Assembly: GCA_046296415.1 (NCBI GenBank)
Contig: JBKBLN010000001.1
Location: forward strand, 620,001 to 684,000
Source of the DNA: CAYNRA01 sp046296415
GTDB lineage: Bacteria > Bacteroidota > Bacteroidia > Cytophagales > Spirosomataceae
Length of the DNA stretch: 64,000 nt
Direction: 5' to 3'
Made by a program: the position numbers and the translations under genes. This document shows positions 26,537 through 36,500 of this stretch, piece after piece (position 1 is the stretch's first letter; every line of letters begins with the position of its first letter). The notes beneath the pieces were generated by a model. That model made no database searches. It saw only the letters and a program-made list of their open reading frames with translations, and was not told the origin of the DNA.

Positions 26537-27910
26537 TTAATATCCTGGGTTTTGTACCAGTTTATCGTTGGTGTCAATTTCCCGCTGAGGGATTGGAAGT
26601 ACCAATAATGGCGAGTTCCAAGCCACTCCTTTGGTGGTTTGACGTAGGCGTTTTACATCATGCAATTGAACTCCCTCGAATGCTAGTTCAAGTTTGCGTT
26701 CTTTCAAAATGTCTGCTAGTGCCACTGTTGTTTTAGGAGCCAATCCAGCTCTCTGGCGTATTAAATTAACATCAGCCAAAGGCGCTGCTCCAGTGGTAGT
26801 TCCTAAACGGAAATTACACTCCGCACGGGTCAGGTACATTTCAGCAAGTCGAATGACGGGTACATGACCGAAGCGATCCAAGTGCTTTTGAGTGTAATTG
26901 TTGTTATTGGCACGGATGAAAAACTCTGCCCGGGCGTCACCAGGCTCATAAAGGGCTAGGTGTGCAGGAAGCACCCGGAAGTCACCCCGACCCGCAGAAC
27001 CTGGGATCGAACCAACTGCCACACCGTAGTAGGTATTCATACCATTGGTACCATCTTGGGTAGTGACCATGATATTGAAGATATACTCAGCCGGTACGGC
27101 ACCGCCACCCGTTAAAAAGGTGTAGAAATTGTTCCGGAAGGGGTTCGTTAAGCTGTACCGATTCAAGGCGATCACCCGGTTGGCTGCATCGCGCGCTGCG
27201 GCAAAGTTACCTTGCTGCAAGTAGACGCGTGACAACATCGCAGTGGCAGCACCACGTGTGGCGTAGTTTCCGTTGGAAACAGGTAAAGCAGCTTCGGCTT
27301 CGGTCAAATCCTTAATGACTTGCGCGTAAACCTCGGCAACCGAGTTCCGAGCTTTGTAATCCGCTTCCGTCACTCCGCGCGTGGGTGTTAAGACCAAGGG
27401 TACACCCGGATTGGTGTTGTTATCCCCGTCTCCCCATGCCTTGGCGTATAAACGGACAAGTTCGAAGTAAAGGGATCCCCGAATGAACTTGGCTTCAGCT
27501 TCCACCCGAGCTCTTTTGGCTTGGTCTACCACTGAAACCGCTGAAAGTACGTTGTTCGCCCGATTGATCGCCACATAGCTAAAACGCCATGTTGCACTGG
27601 CTGACGAGTTCACGTTGGTCATTTGACGGTTGTAGACTTCCAGTAAGTTTTGGAAAGTACCCCCAAATCGCATGTCGTTGTCATCTCCCAAAAGATCAGA
27701 AAGATACTGGAATGCACCTCCGTACACGTCTACGTCTTGGATACCATCATAGGTACCAACAAGAGTTACCTCCACATCTTTGGATGTACTTAAAGCGGAA
27801 GTCTCATCAATGGATTGGGTAGGGGCTACCTCCAATCGACTGTCGCAACCTGTGGCAACAAACAAACCACCGGCCGCGAGGAGCGTATATACTAATTTAT
27901 TTTTTTTCAT
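26537..27910 (-). CDS. SusD/RagB-family outer-membrane lipoprotein (susD1)
   Basis: 457 residues. A signal ends in GLFVATGC, a lipobox, so the protein is lipidated and surface-exposed on the outer membrane. The N-terminal half carries TPR-like helices (SLYFELVRLYAKAWGD, AMLSRVYLQQGNFAAARDAA), and the C-terminus has the SusD signature PVIRLAEMYLTRAE and ILKERKLELAFEG, then LVQNPGY. It caps the SusC1 barrel and delivers its ligand. It follows susC1 by 27 bases and is closed by a strong terminator. The ligand is unknown: no degradative enzyme is in the operon. The length is normal for the class. Confidence 0.95.
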   Translation of the reverse strand: MKKNKLVYTLLAAGGLFVATGCDSRLEVAPTQSIDETSALSTSKDVEVTLVGTYDGIQDVDVYGGAFQYLSDLLGDDNDMRFGGTFQNLLEVYNRQMTNVNSSASATWRFSYVAINRANNVLSAVSVVDQAKRARVEAEAKFIRGSLYFELVRLYAKAWGDGDNNTNPGVPLVLTPTRGVTEADYKARNSVAEVYAQVIKDLTEAEAALPVSNGNYATRGAATAMLSRVYLQQGNFAAARDAANRVIALNRYSLTNPFRNNFYTFLTGGGAVPAEYIFNIMVTTQDGTNGMNTYYGVAVGSIPGSAGRGDFRVLPAHLALYEPGDARAEFFIRANNNNYTQKHLDRFGHVPVIRLAEMYLTRAECNFRLGTTTGAAPLADVNLIRQRAGLAPKTTVALADILKERKLELAFEGVQLHDVKRLRQTTKGVAWNSPLLVLPIPQREIDTNDKLVQNPGY

Positions 27911-27937
27911 CTTTTCTATCCTTAAAATGTGATCAAA

Positions 27938-30900
27938 TTAGAAACCAATGTTCAAGCCCATCAAGAAAGTTCTTGGTTGTGGTGGCGTGTAGAAATCGTT
28001 TCCAATTGAGAAATTGGCTGTTGCAGGGTTTGATGTAAATGAATCGGAGTTCACTTCTGGATCCCACAATGGATATTTGGTGAACGTGGCTAAGTTCATG
28101 CCCGATACATACACCCTCAAACGGTCAATCTTCATCCGATCCGTAACGGCTTTCGGAATGTTGTATCCTAGAGTTACGGTACGCAAACGCAAAAACGAAC
28201 CATCCACGATGTAGCGGCTAGAGGCTTGGTTTCCGTTACCACGGTAGAAGCGGGCTTCTGGAACATTGGTATTCCGGTTTTCAGGAGTCCAAGCATTCAA
28301 CTGATCTTTGGTTTGGTTATCCTCATAGATACCGTTGGCTGAGGAGTATTGGCCCACCCCGTAAATGTTGATGTCGTTTCCAGACACACCATTGAAGAAT
28401 ACGCTCAAATCAAGACCGCGGTACGAGAAGTTGTTGGTAATACCTCCTACAAAACGTGGATTTGGATTACCCACCACCACACGTTGTGCCGAGTTATATC
28501 CTGAATTGGTCACGGTTGAACGATCCAATGTTCCATCCGGATTTTTGGTATTGCGATAAAAAAGGGCATCACCGTTATCAGGATTCACCCCGGCATATTC
28601 CACCGTGAAGAAAACACCAATGGGTTGACCTTCCATTACACGGTTCATGTTCCGGATACCACCTTCGATAATCTGACCTTGAATATCAGTTACTTCATTG
28701 CGGTTGGTGGCGATGTTAAATGACGTATTCCATTTGAATTGTCCTACCGTGTTTTGTGTGTTCAAAACAAACTCAAAACCGCGGTTGTTCAAGGCACCTA
28801 CGTTCCGAACTTGCGTGAAGAATCCGGTGGTGGCAGGTACGTTCACGTTAAGAAGTAGACCTGTGGTATTCTTGATGTAGTAATCAATTTCCCCGTTGAT
28901 CCGGTTGTTGAATAAACCAAAGTCAATACCGGCATCAAATTGTGCGGTGGTTTCCCAACGTAGATCGGGGTTTCCAATTTGTGAAGGACGTTGTCCAGCA
29001 GCTCCGGCATACCCAGCATCTCCAGAGAATAGTCCAAGTTGTGGGAAGTTTCCGATTTCGGCGTTTCCAACTAAACCGTAGCTTGAACGAACTTTCAAGA
29101 ACGAAACGATTTTGTTTTCACGTAAAAAATCCTCTTCTGTCACTACCCAACCTGCTGATACAGCTGGGAAGAATCCATACCGAGCATTAGCACCGAAACG
29201 GGAAGAACCGTCCATCCGGCCACTTAGTGACAACAAATAACGATCTGCAAATTTGTAATTGGCACGTAGGAAGTACGAAAGGAATCGGAAGTTCGACTCA
29301 GCTGAGCTACCCCCAGAAATAGTAGCAGCCGAGGCAATCCGCTGGTAGGAATCGGATGGGAATGCCAATCCTTCTACAAAATTATCTTTGGATTGAGATT
29401 GCTGATATTGCATACCCAAAGTGGCATTTAACCCATGGCGACCGATCGACTTGTCATACGAAAGGAAGTTATTCGTATTGTAATTGGTTACAAAGCGAGC
29501 GTAGTTGGATCCCAACCCATTGGTTGCCCGAGTTTGGTTACGAACTGTTTGGCTTTGGAAGTAGCCTTCCTCGTTTTGATTCAATAGGTCAACCCCTAAT
29601 TCGGTACGGAAACGCAAGCCGGGTGCCAGTGTTACTTGTGCATACGCGTTGCTTAAGTTCCGGAAACCAGTCGATGTAAACCGAGCATAGTTCACCGTTA
29701 GCAATGGGTTGTAGTACAAAGGCAAGTTGATATCACCGGGAGGGGCTCCAGTAGGTAGACCTGTATTTGGGTCGGTGAACGGGGTGAAGGGTGTCAAAGC
29801 GGCCATTTGCAACGGGTTGGAGAATGCGTTGTCATCTGGTAAACGACGATTGAACGTACGGGTCAAGTTCATGGTTAATCCAACAGATAACCATTTATTG
29901 GCCTGGTGATCCAAGTTCATCCGGCCGCTCATCCGATTCAGGTTGTTTCCGATGATGGTACCTGTTTGGTCATAATATTGACCAGAAATGAAGAACTTAG
30001 TCTTTTCATTTCCACCATTTAGTTGGAAATCAGCTTGTTGCAAAGGACCGCGCTGGAAGGCTTGGTCTTGCCAGTTATAATCACCTTGTTCGCGAGTTCC
30101 GTAAGTTCCAAAGGAATAATAATCCAGGAATCCACCTGGTCCTACCATGTATTGTGTCCAGGAATCTGGATCGTTCGGGTCCACACCTGAAAGGCGATCC
30201 CGATACCCAGTAGCTTGGCGATAGAAACGCTCAAACTCAGAGGCATTCATGAAAGGTACCCGGCGAGTGGCTTCGGCTACCCCTGTTTGGTAGTTGAAAG
30301 AAACCTTGGTTTGTCCGGCTCCACCGCGTTTGGTGGTGATCAAGACTACCCCGTTGGCCGCCCGAGAACCATAAATAGCACCAGCAGAGGCATCTTTTAA
30401 GATTTCGATGGACTCGATATCATTTGGGTTTAAGTCAACCAAAGGGTTGGTTGCTCCACCGTAGGCCGATTGGTCACCGGTTGTAACCGGCATTCCGTCA
30501 ATTACATATAAAGGCTCCGAGCTTGCTGATATAGAGGAATTTCCACGTACCCGAACGGTTACGGCTTGTCCTAATTTACCTGAACCAGAATTGATGTAAA
30601 CACCCGCCGCTTTTCCTTGAAGGGCTGCATCAACGGAAGGAGTCGGCATGTTTTCAATGTCTTTACCTTTTACCTGGGCGATGTTACCAGTCAATTCTCG
30701 TTTGATCTGAGAACCAAACCCAGTCACAACGACCTCGCTCAACGTTTTTACATCTGCATCCAATGCCACATTGATGGTGGTACGGTTGCCGACTTTCTCC
30801 GTCACGGTTTTAAATCCGATGAAGGAGAATTCCAAGCTTGCCGAGGCTTCGGCTTTGATGCTGTAGTTCCCTTCCGCATCTGTTTGGGTTCCAGTGGAAG

Positions 30901-31039
30901 ACCCTTTCACAAGGACAGAGACACCCGGAATCCCGGTACCATCTTCCGATGAAGTTACTTTTCCTCGTACGGTTCCTTGAGCCATGGCGGTCCAAGTACC
31001 TAGAGTGAGTAACATGAGTAGGAGTAAACTCTTTTTCAT
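27938..31039 (-). CDS. SusC/RagA-family TonB-dependent transporter (susC1)
   Basis: 1033 residues. A signal peptide is followed by a carboxypeptidase-regulatory-like domain (VRGKVTSSEDGTGIPGVSV, residues about 23-105), then the TonB box region and plug (LQGKAAGVYINSGSGKLG, then VRVRGNSSISASSEPLYVID, DASAGAIYGSRAANGVVLI), and a 22-strand barrel to the C-terminal NIGF. It imports a large substrate across the outer membrane using TonB energy, paired with SusD1. There is no extra N-terminal STN domain, so signalling to an anti-sigma factor is not expected. An inverted repeat at 31124-31145 lies in the upstream region. Confidence 0.96.
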   Translation of the reverse strand: MKKSLLLLMLLTLGTWTAMAQGTVRGKVTSSEDGTGIPGVSVLVKGSSTGTQTDAEGNYSIKAEASASLEFSFIGFKTVTEKVGNRTTINVALDADVKTLSEVVVTGFGSQIKRELTGNIAQVKGKDIENMPTPSVDAALQGKAAGVYINSGSGKLGQAVTVRVRGNSSISASSEPLYVIDGMPVTTGDQSAYGGATNPLVDLNPNDIESIEILKDASAGAIYGSRAANGVVLITTKRGGAGQTKVSFNYQTGVAEATRRVPFMNASEFERFYRQATGYRDRLSGVDPNDPDSWTQYMVGPGGFLDYYSFGTYGTREQGDYNWQDQAFQRGPLQQADFQLNGGNEKTKFFISGQYYDQTGTIIGNNLNRMSGRMNLDHQANKWLSVGLTMNLTRTFNRRLPDDNAFSNPLQMAALTPFTPFTDPNTGLPTGAPPGDINLPLYYNPLLTVNYARFTSTGFRNLSNAYAQVTLAPGLRFRTELGVDLLNQNEEGYFQSQTVRNQTRATNGLGSNYARFVTNYNTNNFLSYDKSIGRHGLNATLGMQYQQSQSKDNFVEGLAFPSDSYQRIASAATISGGSSAESNFRFLSYFLRANYKFADRYLLSLSGRMDGSSRFGANARYGFFPAVSAGWVVTEEDFLRENKIVSFLKVRSSYGLVGNAEIGNFPQLGLFSGDAGYAGAAGQRPSQIGNPDLRWETTAQFDAGIDFGLFNNRINGEIDYYIKNTTGLLLNVNVPATTGFFTQVRNVGALNNRGFEFVLNTQNTVGQFKWNTSFNIATNRNEVTDIQGQIIEGGIRNMNRVMEGQPIGVFFTVEYAGVNPDNGDALFYRNTKNPDGTLDRSTVTNSGYNSAQRVVVGNPNPRFVGGITNNFSYRGLDLSVFFNGVSGNDINIYGVGQYSSANGIYEDNQTKDQLNAWTPENRNTNVPEARFYRGNGNQASSRYIVDGSFLRLRTVTLGYNIPKAVTDRMKIDRLRVYVSGMNLATFTKYPLWDPEVNSDSFTSNPATANFSIGNDFYTPPQPRTFLMGLNIGF

Positions 31040-31123
31040 GCAGTCAATTTATTTGGTTTATAGAAAAATAAACTTAAAGTTAAGGTTTTTTAACCCTTTC
31101 ACGAAAAAAAATTTGGGCAAACT

Positions 31124-31145
31124 GAATAATTTTCTAGAATTATTC
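31124..31145. promoter_or_regulatory. Inverted repeat upstream of susC1
   Basis: GAATAATT at 31124-31131 and AATTATTC at 31138-31145 are perfect 8-bp arms around TTCTAG. The flanks (CT before, CAG after) extend the pairing if one C bulges out. It lies about 85 bases before the susC1 ATG and 63 bases after the preceding terminator. It could be an operator or an AT-rich hairpin. Confidence 0.35.
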
Positions 31146-31207
31146 CAGTTATATCTTATTTAGTATCATTTTATCTCGTTTTTCAATTATCAAATTTTGC
31201 CGAAAAA

Positions 31208-31235
31208 AGAAAAACCCTCCGTCAAGGACAGAGGG
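31208..31235 (-). terminator. Terminator of the susC2-susD2-lipoprotein operon
   Basis: On the minus strand CCCTCTGTC, a 3-base loop, GACGGAGGG (one mismatch) and GTTTTTC. It begins 27 bases after the lipoprotein gene stop and separates the two Sus operons. Confidence 0.85.
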
Positions 31236-31262
31236 CTTTCGAGCAATGTAAAGTTAACCTAA

Positions 31263-31829
31263 TCAAGGTAGAATGTTCAATCGATAAAAGAAGGGTGAGC
31301 TGTAGAATGCACCCCCGGTGATGTTCGCTCCCGTATTGCTGGCGTTGAACGATCTTCCGTTGGTTAGGCGCATGGTACCTCGTACTTCAAACCGATCACC
31401 TGAAGAAATTTGAGCGTCGGTTAATGCCAAGGCATCTTGCGCTTGTTTTCCTGTGATGGTGATGGTCAATCGAGGGTAATTGGTTACAGGGTCCTTCGAG
31501 AAGGCAGATGCAGGAATGCTACGTAAGGCTGCATCGGGTTTGGAATTATTTCCATCAGCTGGTGTGGCATCTACAAACCGTACCACCAAGTCATACGACG
31601 AAAACAAAGCACCAAACTCAGGGGTAACGGCCTCTGCTACGATTTCCATTTTGGTACCGGCCATATTGGCTTTACTTAAGCTGAAGACGTTGGTTAAGGG
31701 AGTGACGGTCCGAATGTAGCCCCCTTGTTCCAAACCAAACTCATCAAGGCGATCGATCATCTCAGTTTCACAACTGGCACCGAACAATCCTAGAAAGAGG
31801 AGCGAAATGAATATTTTGATCTGTTTCAT
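31263..31829 (-). CDS. Small outer-membrane lipoprotein of the susC2D2 operon
   Basis: 188 residues. The signal MKQIKIFISLLFLGLFGASC ends in a good lipobox. The mature protein is mostly beta, with YDLVVRFVDATPADG, PRLTITITGKQAQDAL and SGDRFEVRGTMRLTNGR. I do not recognise the family with certainty. By position, third in a susC-susD operon with an 11-base gap after susD2, it is probably a surface accessory protein that binds the same ligand, as SusE/SusF-type proteins do. That role is inferred. The operon ends with a terminator 27 bases on. Confidence 0.6.
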   Translation of the reverse strand: MKQIKIFISLLFLGLFGASCETEMIDRLDEFGLEQGGYIRTVTPLTNVFSLSKANMAGTKMEIVAEAVTPEFGALFSSYDLVVRFVDATPADGNNSKPDAALRSIPASAFSKDPVTNYPRLTITITGKQAQDALALTDAQISSGDRFEVRGTMRLTNGRSFNASNTGANITGGAFYSSPFFYRLNILP

Positions 31830-31840
31830 AAAAATCTAGA

Positions 31841-33487
31841 TTAACGGGTTAATGTCGCCGGGTTGTTATCCCAAAATACAGGCTGTGTTACACCACTTTT
31901 TTGTTTGGCGTTTGAATTCCGCGTCACAAAACTGTTCGGGTAGTAGTAGGAACGAGCAAAGCCACCGGGTCTTGGATCCAACGCAGGTTGTTGATTGCCT
32001 GGTTTTCCGGTTCTGCGGTATAGGTTGTAGGCTTCAATACCGTTTCCGTGAAGTGCCAACCAATATTCGGTTCCGATCACATTCAATTTAGCATCGGCAT
32101 TGGGTGCGGCATCGTACAACTCCATCACTTTATTGACGTAGCGAGTAACATCAGCAGCCCAGTTGATCCCTTTTTCGGCTTCAAACGCTGTAATTTTGGA
32201 AGCTTCCGTTGAACCCACTGCTAAGGCCCGAACATCGGCCATGGATTGTTCAACGGCTGTTTTCAATAGTTCACGGGGATCTCCTGTTGTTCCAAGGGTA
32301 ATGGCAGCCTCTGCTAACATGAAGTTCACAAATGACCGCATCATGATTGGGTGAATACCGGCACCACCTGCTCCAACACCCAACGTGACACCCCGGCCTG
32401 CATCGTTATCATACAGACCACCGGCTGGATAAAGTCCCCACGCGGTACGCAACAAGTTATCTGGTGGAATACCTTCATTACTTAGGTGATCACGTCCCCA
32501 ATAACCTACATTACTTGGCAAGCAGAAATAGTCTGATTCGGCGTAATGATTTGGCTTTTGGTTGGTGATACAACGCAATTGGTTTACGTCGGTAGTGTTC
32601 CGGATGGTTTGACGATAGAAATAATACCGAATACGTGGATCCTGGAAACCTTTGGCATCGAACATCGTTCCCATATAGGAGTTCGACTGGTAATCTCCAC
32701 CTCCTGTGGGCGAATACTGTCCTGCATAGCGTGGATGACGAGTATCAGGGTTAACTAAGTTGCTACCAAACTTAAAGGCAAAGTTTTGAGCTGCGGTAGA
32801 AATCATCCGATTTCCAGAAATCAAGGTATTGATCGCTGAGGTAGAACCGGCCCGGTCAATTAACCGACGGTTCAAAAGGATTTTCAACTTTAGTGTATTG
32901 GCTACCCGAATCCAGCTGTCGGCTGATCCTCCATAGAATAGATCAGAGGAGGCTGCCGCACGAGGAGCTGTTCCCATGTCGGTAATCGCTTTGTCTAAGT
33001 CAGCCAAAGCTGCGGTATAGATGGAAGCTCCCCCGTCAATTTTTGGATTGAAGTTGGTAGGATCCAATGCTTCAGAATACGGAATATCACCGAAGGCATC
33101 CACCATGTTCACAAGCACAGACGCACGGATTGTCCGGGCGATACCGGAATGGACAGTTAAACCACCTGCTTCTGCGATCGGAATAAGTGTTTTAACATCT
33201 TGAAGGATATCGGCATAGGCAACTTGCCAAGTACCGTCAAATCCACCAGGTGCTACTGCATTTTCATAAAATGCAGCGCCTTGGTTCAGCATACGGGTTA
33301 ACCGCATGCCCGGATCACTCAATTGGTTGAAATGACCTGAGTAGCTCAGCTCAATTCGGTTTAGCAAGAAGTTAACGTCGGTATTGGCAGGTGTAACGGC
33401 ATTGGGGTTGTCCAATAAGTCCAATTCACACGAGCTCACCAATAACGTTACGGCAGCTAGAATGGATATTTTAAAACTTTTAATCAT
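31841..33487 (-). CDS. SusD/RagB-family outer-membrane lipoprotein (susD2)
   Basis: 548 residues, nearly 100 longer than susD1 and of the SusD-like subgroup with a different N-terminal helix layout. The signal ends VTLLVSSC, a lipobox. Typical stretches are YADILQDVKTLIPIAEAGG, VLVNMVDAFGDIPYSEALDP, ADSWIRVANTLKLKILLNRR and the C-terminal EYWLALHGNGIEAYNLYRRTG, then YYYPNSFVTRN. It partners SusC2, whose stop lies 41 bases upstream. The subgroup is not tied to a single substrate; peptides and glycans are both possible. Intact by length and motifs. Confidence 0.93.
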   Translation of the reverse strand: MIKSFKISILAAVTLLVSSCELDLLDNPNAVTPANTDVNFLLNRIELSYSGHFNQLSDPGMRLTRMLNQGAAFYENAVAPGGFDGTWQVAYADILQDVKTLIPIAEAGGLTVHSGIARTIRASVLVNMVDAFGDIPYSEALDPTNFNPKIDGGASIYTAALADLDKAITDMGTAPRAAASSDLFYGGSADSWIRVANTLKLKILLNRRLIDRAGSTSAINTLISGNRMISTAAQNFAFKFGSNLVNPDTRHPRYAGQYSPTGGGDYQSNSYMGTMFDAKGFQDPRIRYYFYRQTIRNTTDVNQLRCITNQKPNHYAESDYFCLPSNVGYWGRDHLSNEGIPPDNLLRTAWGLYPAGGLYDNDAGRGVTLGVGAGGAGIHPIMMRSFVNFMLAEAAITLGTTGDPRELLKTAVEQSMADVRALAVGSTEASKITAFEAEKGINWAADVTRYVNKVMELYDAAPNADAKLNVIGTEYWLALHGNGIEAYNLYRRTGKPGNQQPALDPRPGGFARSYYYPNSFVTRNSNAKQKSGVTQPVFWDNNPATLTR

Positions 33488-33528
33488 GTTAATTCGACAT
33501 ATAATGGGTGAATCACGAACCTTTGGGC

Positions 33529-36500
33529 TTAGAAATTCAATTTCAAGGTACCTCCCATCCGGCGAGAGCTAGGACCAGTCAAGAACTCAAATCCTAATCC
33601 GTTCCCTACACCTAGGCCTAGGTTATCGGTATCAAAATTCAAATCTTTTGGCATATACAATGCACGGTACCACAAATTATTACCCGTCAATGAAACCGAT
33701 GCTCCTTTGAACGGAAGCTTAGCTAATACTTTTTTCGGGATGGAATAGCTCAATGATACCTCTTGTAGACGAACGGTAGAGCCGTCAAAGACCCGGCCTT
33801 CATCTCCGAAGAAGTAAAGGTTGTTAAAGGTTACATCCGAGGCAGTAATTTGGATGTCATTTGGCGTACCATCGGCTTTAACCCCTGGGAAAATCAAGGT
33901 TTGTGCACGGTCAAATCCAGTATCGATCATCCCCCGACCCATCAACGCACCGGCGGTTGAAGCATACATGGCACCACCATGGCGGTAGGTAATCAAGAAA
34001 TCCAAGGCAAATCCTCTGTAGGTAAACGTATTGTTCAAGCCCGAAAGGAATTGTGGGTTGGGATCTCCCAATTCTATTGGCGTGGCTGTAGCCTGCAAAT
34101 ACCCTTGGCTATCAATTAAGAACTCACCCTTTTCATTCCGACGGAAACCGGTACCTAAGATCATGTTGAACGGACGTCCGACAATTGCATAGTTACCCAA
34201 AGCGGATCCAAAACCGGTTACCTGAACTTGCTGGATGGTTCCACCCAAATCCATCACAATAGGACGGTTGCGTGAGTAGTTCACATTGACATCCCAAGCA
34301 AAAGCGCCACGTTTCATGACATTACCACCCAAGGTCAATTCAATCCCATCGTTCCGTAGTTTACCTACGTTGATCGCGGTGGAGGTAAATCCAGTCGCTG
34401 GATCCAAAGGTGAGTTGGTGATCAAATTCCGGGTGTCACGACGGTAAACGGTTAAGTCGAAGTTGATCCGATTTTTGAACAAGCGTCCTTCCAAACCTAA
34501 TTCGGTTTCTTGGATACGCTCAGGAAGCAAATTCGGGTTTCCGAGGAAGTTGTCAACCGAGTGTGTTTGAACAGCTGCACCCGACGAGTTCAACCAGCCC
34601 CGCGCACTTTGATTTAGGATATTCCGTGTTGAATACGGGTTCGGGAAACCGGCGGAATTACCAATCCCGGCCCGAACTTTCAAATAATTCAAGACATTGC
34701 TTTCCAATCCTTGGAAGGCTGTCATCGGAAGGAAAGACACGGAAGCCGATGGATAGAGAATCCGGCGATTTTCTTTCTCTACCGTAGATGTCCAGTCGTT
34801 CCGAGCCGCCACGTTAAAGAATAGGTAATTGCCATAATCTGCGGTTACCTCACCAAAGATACCCATCCGAGTTTGTTCCTCGGTCCGGTCAAACGCGACG
34901 TTGTCGATGAAGTTGTTGTGGCGGAACAGGTTCCGGGCCAATTGGTTTTGGCTAGTTACACCTTCCAAACGGAATTGATCATTCCGGATATTACCCCCTA
35001 ATTTCACTGACAAAGCAAATTTCTCAGTCAAGTTTTTGTTGTAGGAACCAATCACACTGTTATCCCAAATGGTGTTTTGGAAGGCCAGTGTATTGTAGAA
35101 ACCATTCACAAACGCAGTACCCCCTTTGTTCAACATGTAGGCTTGGTTTTCGGTGTAGGTATCCAAACCTGCCCGGTAAGCCAACGTAAAGTTTTTCGCT
35201 AAATCGTAGGTAACTGAGGTAGTGGCAAACAAACGGTTGACTTCACCAGTCGTTTTGTAGTTATTCAATATCCAGCGTGGGTTTGGAATGTCATTTCCTG
35301 AACGGAAATACACCGAACGGCCCGATATAGGATCTTCATACGGCCAGCCCATTAAATCGACCTGCCGAGGGGTAAACATCACGTTCGCCAATACCGACGG
35401 GAAGTCTAAGGCGTTGTTTCCTTGTCCCGCACTTAACGGTGGCGAGAATTGGCTGGTGTTGGCAAAGTTAAAGGATGAATTTAGGGTGATTTTTTTGCTT
35501 AATGCAGCATTTAATCCCAACCCTAGATTCAAACGCTTCAGTCCGTTTTCTGGAATGTAGCCTTGCTCGTCATTGTAACCTACCGAGAAGTTATATCCCA
35601 CTTTTTCGCCACCCCCTGAAATGTTCAATGAGGTGTTGAAGATTTTTCCGGTACGGAAGAAGTCACGTACGTTGTTGGGGAATACCTGCATCGTGTAAGG
35701 ACTCACCGATTTCACGTAGTCGGCCATACCAGCCCGTAAGGCGGGATCACTCAAGAAAGCATACGGGTGGTTGGTCAAGGCTGCATTGGTATTTTGCGAA
35801 GGATAAGTTCTCGCTTCATCCAAGGAAGGTCCCCAGTTGGAGAAGAAGTATCCTAGGTTTTGCTGGAAACCACCTACCCACGTATTTTGGTACCGTGGCA
35901 AATGCGCAGTGTTGGTAAAGAAAGACTGAGTAAGCGTGTATTGCGTTTGTTTTGCTTTCTTTGAACCATTTTTAGTAGTAACCAAAATAACCCCGTTTCG
36001 ACCTTGGTCACCGTAGGTTACAGAGGCGGCCAATCCTTTCAATACCGAAATGTTCTCGATGTTGTTTGGATCCAAATCCAAGAAACGGCTGGAAGCTGAC
36101 TGCCCACCGCCGGTGAATCCACCACGTGAGTTGGTATTGGAGTTGAAAGGCACCCCATCCACCACAAATAAAGGTTGGTTAGAGCCTGTGATGGACGAAT
36201 AACCCCGAATGATGATGTTGGTTCCGGTTCCAGATACCCCAGAAGTGGCGGTAATGTTTACGCCAGGAATTTTTCCTTGAAGTACCCGGCCTACATCCGC
36301 TTGTGGGCGGTCTTCCAATGCCTTGGCTTCAACGGTCGTGACCGCATAACCTAACGCTTTTTTCTCCCGGACAATCCCTTGCGCTGTCACCACCACCTCA
36401 GAAAGTGTTTTGGTGTCAGATTCGAGTGTTACGTTGATGATTTTCTTGTTACCAACCGAAACTTCCTGGGCCATCATACCCACAAAGCTGAAAACAAGTG

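Noticed and set aside
29356..29679. Long plus-strand frames antisense to susC1 and susC2 (for example 107 codons here, 111 at 30617-30952).
   Set aside because: They lie wholly opposite strongly conserved transporter codons and arise from the codon pattern of the other strand.
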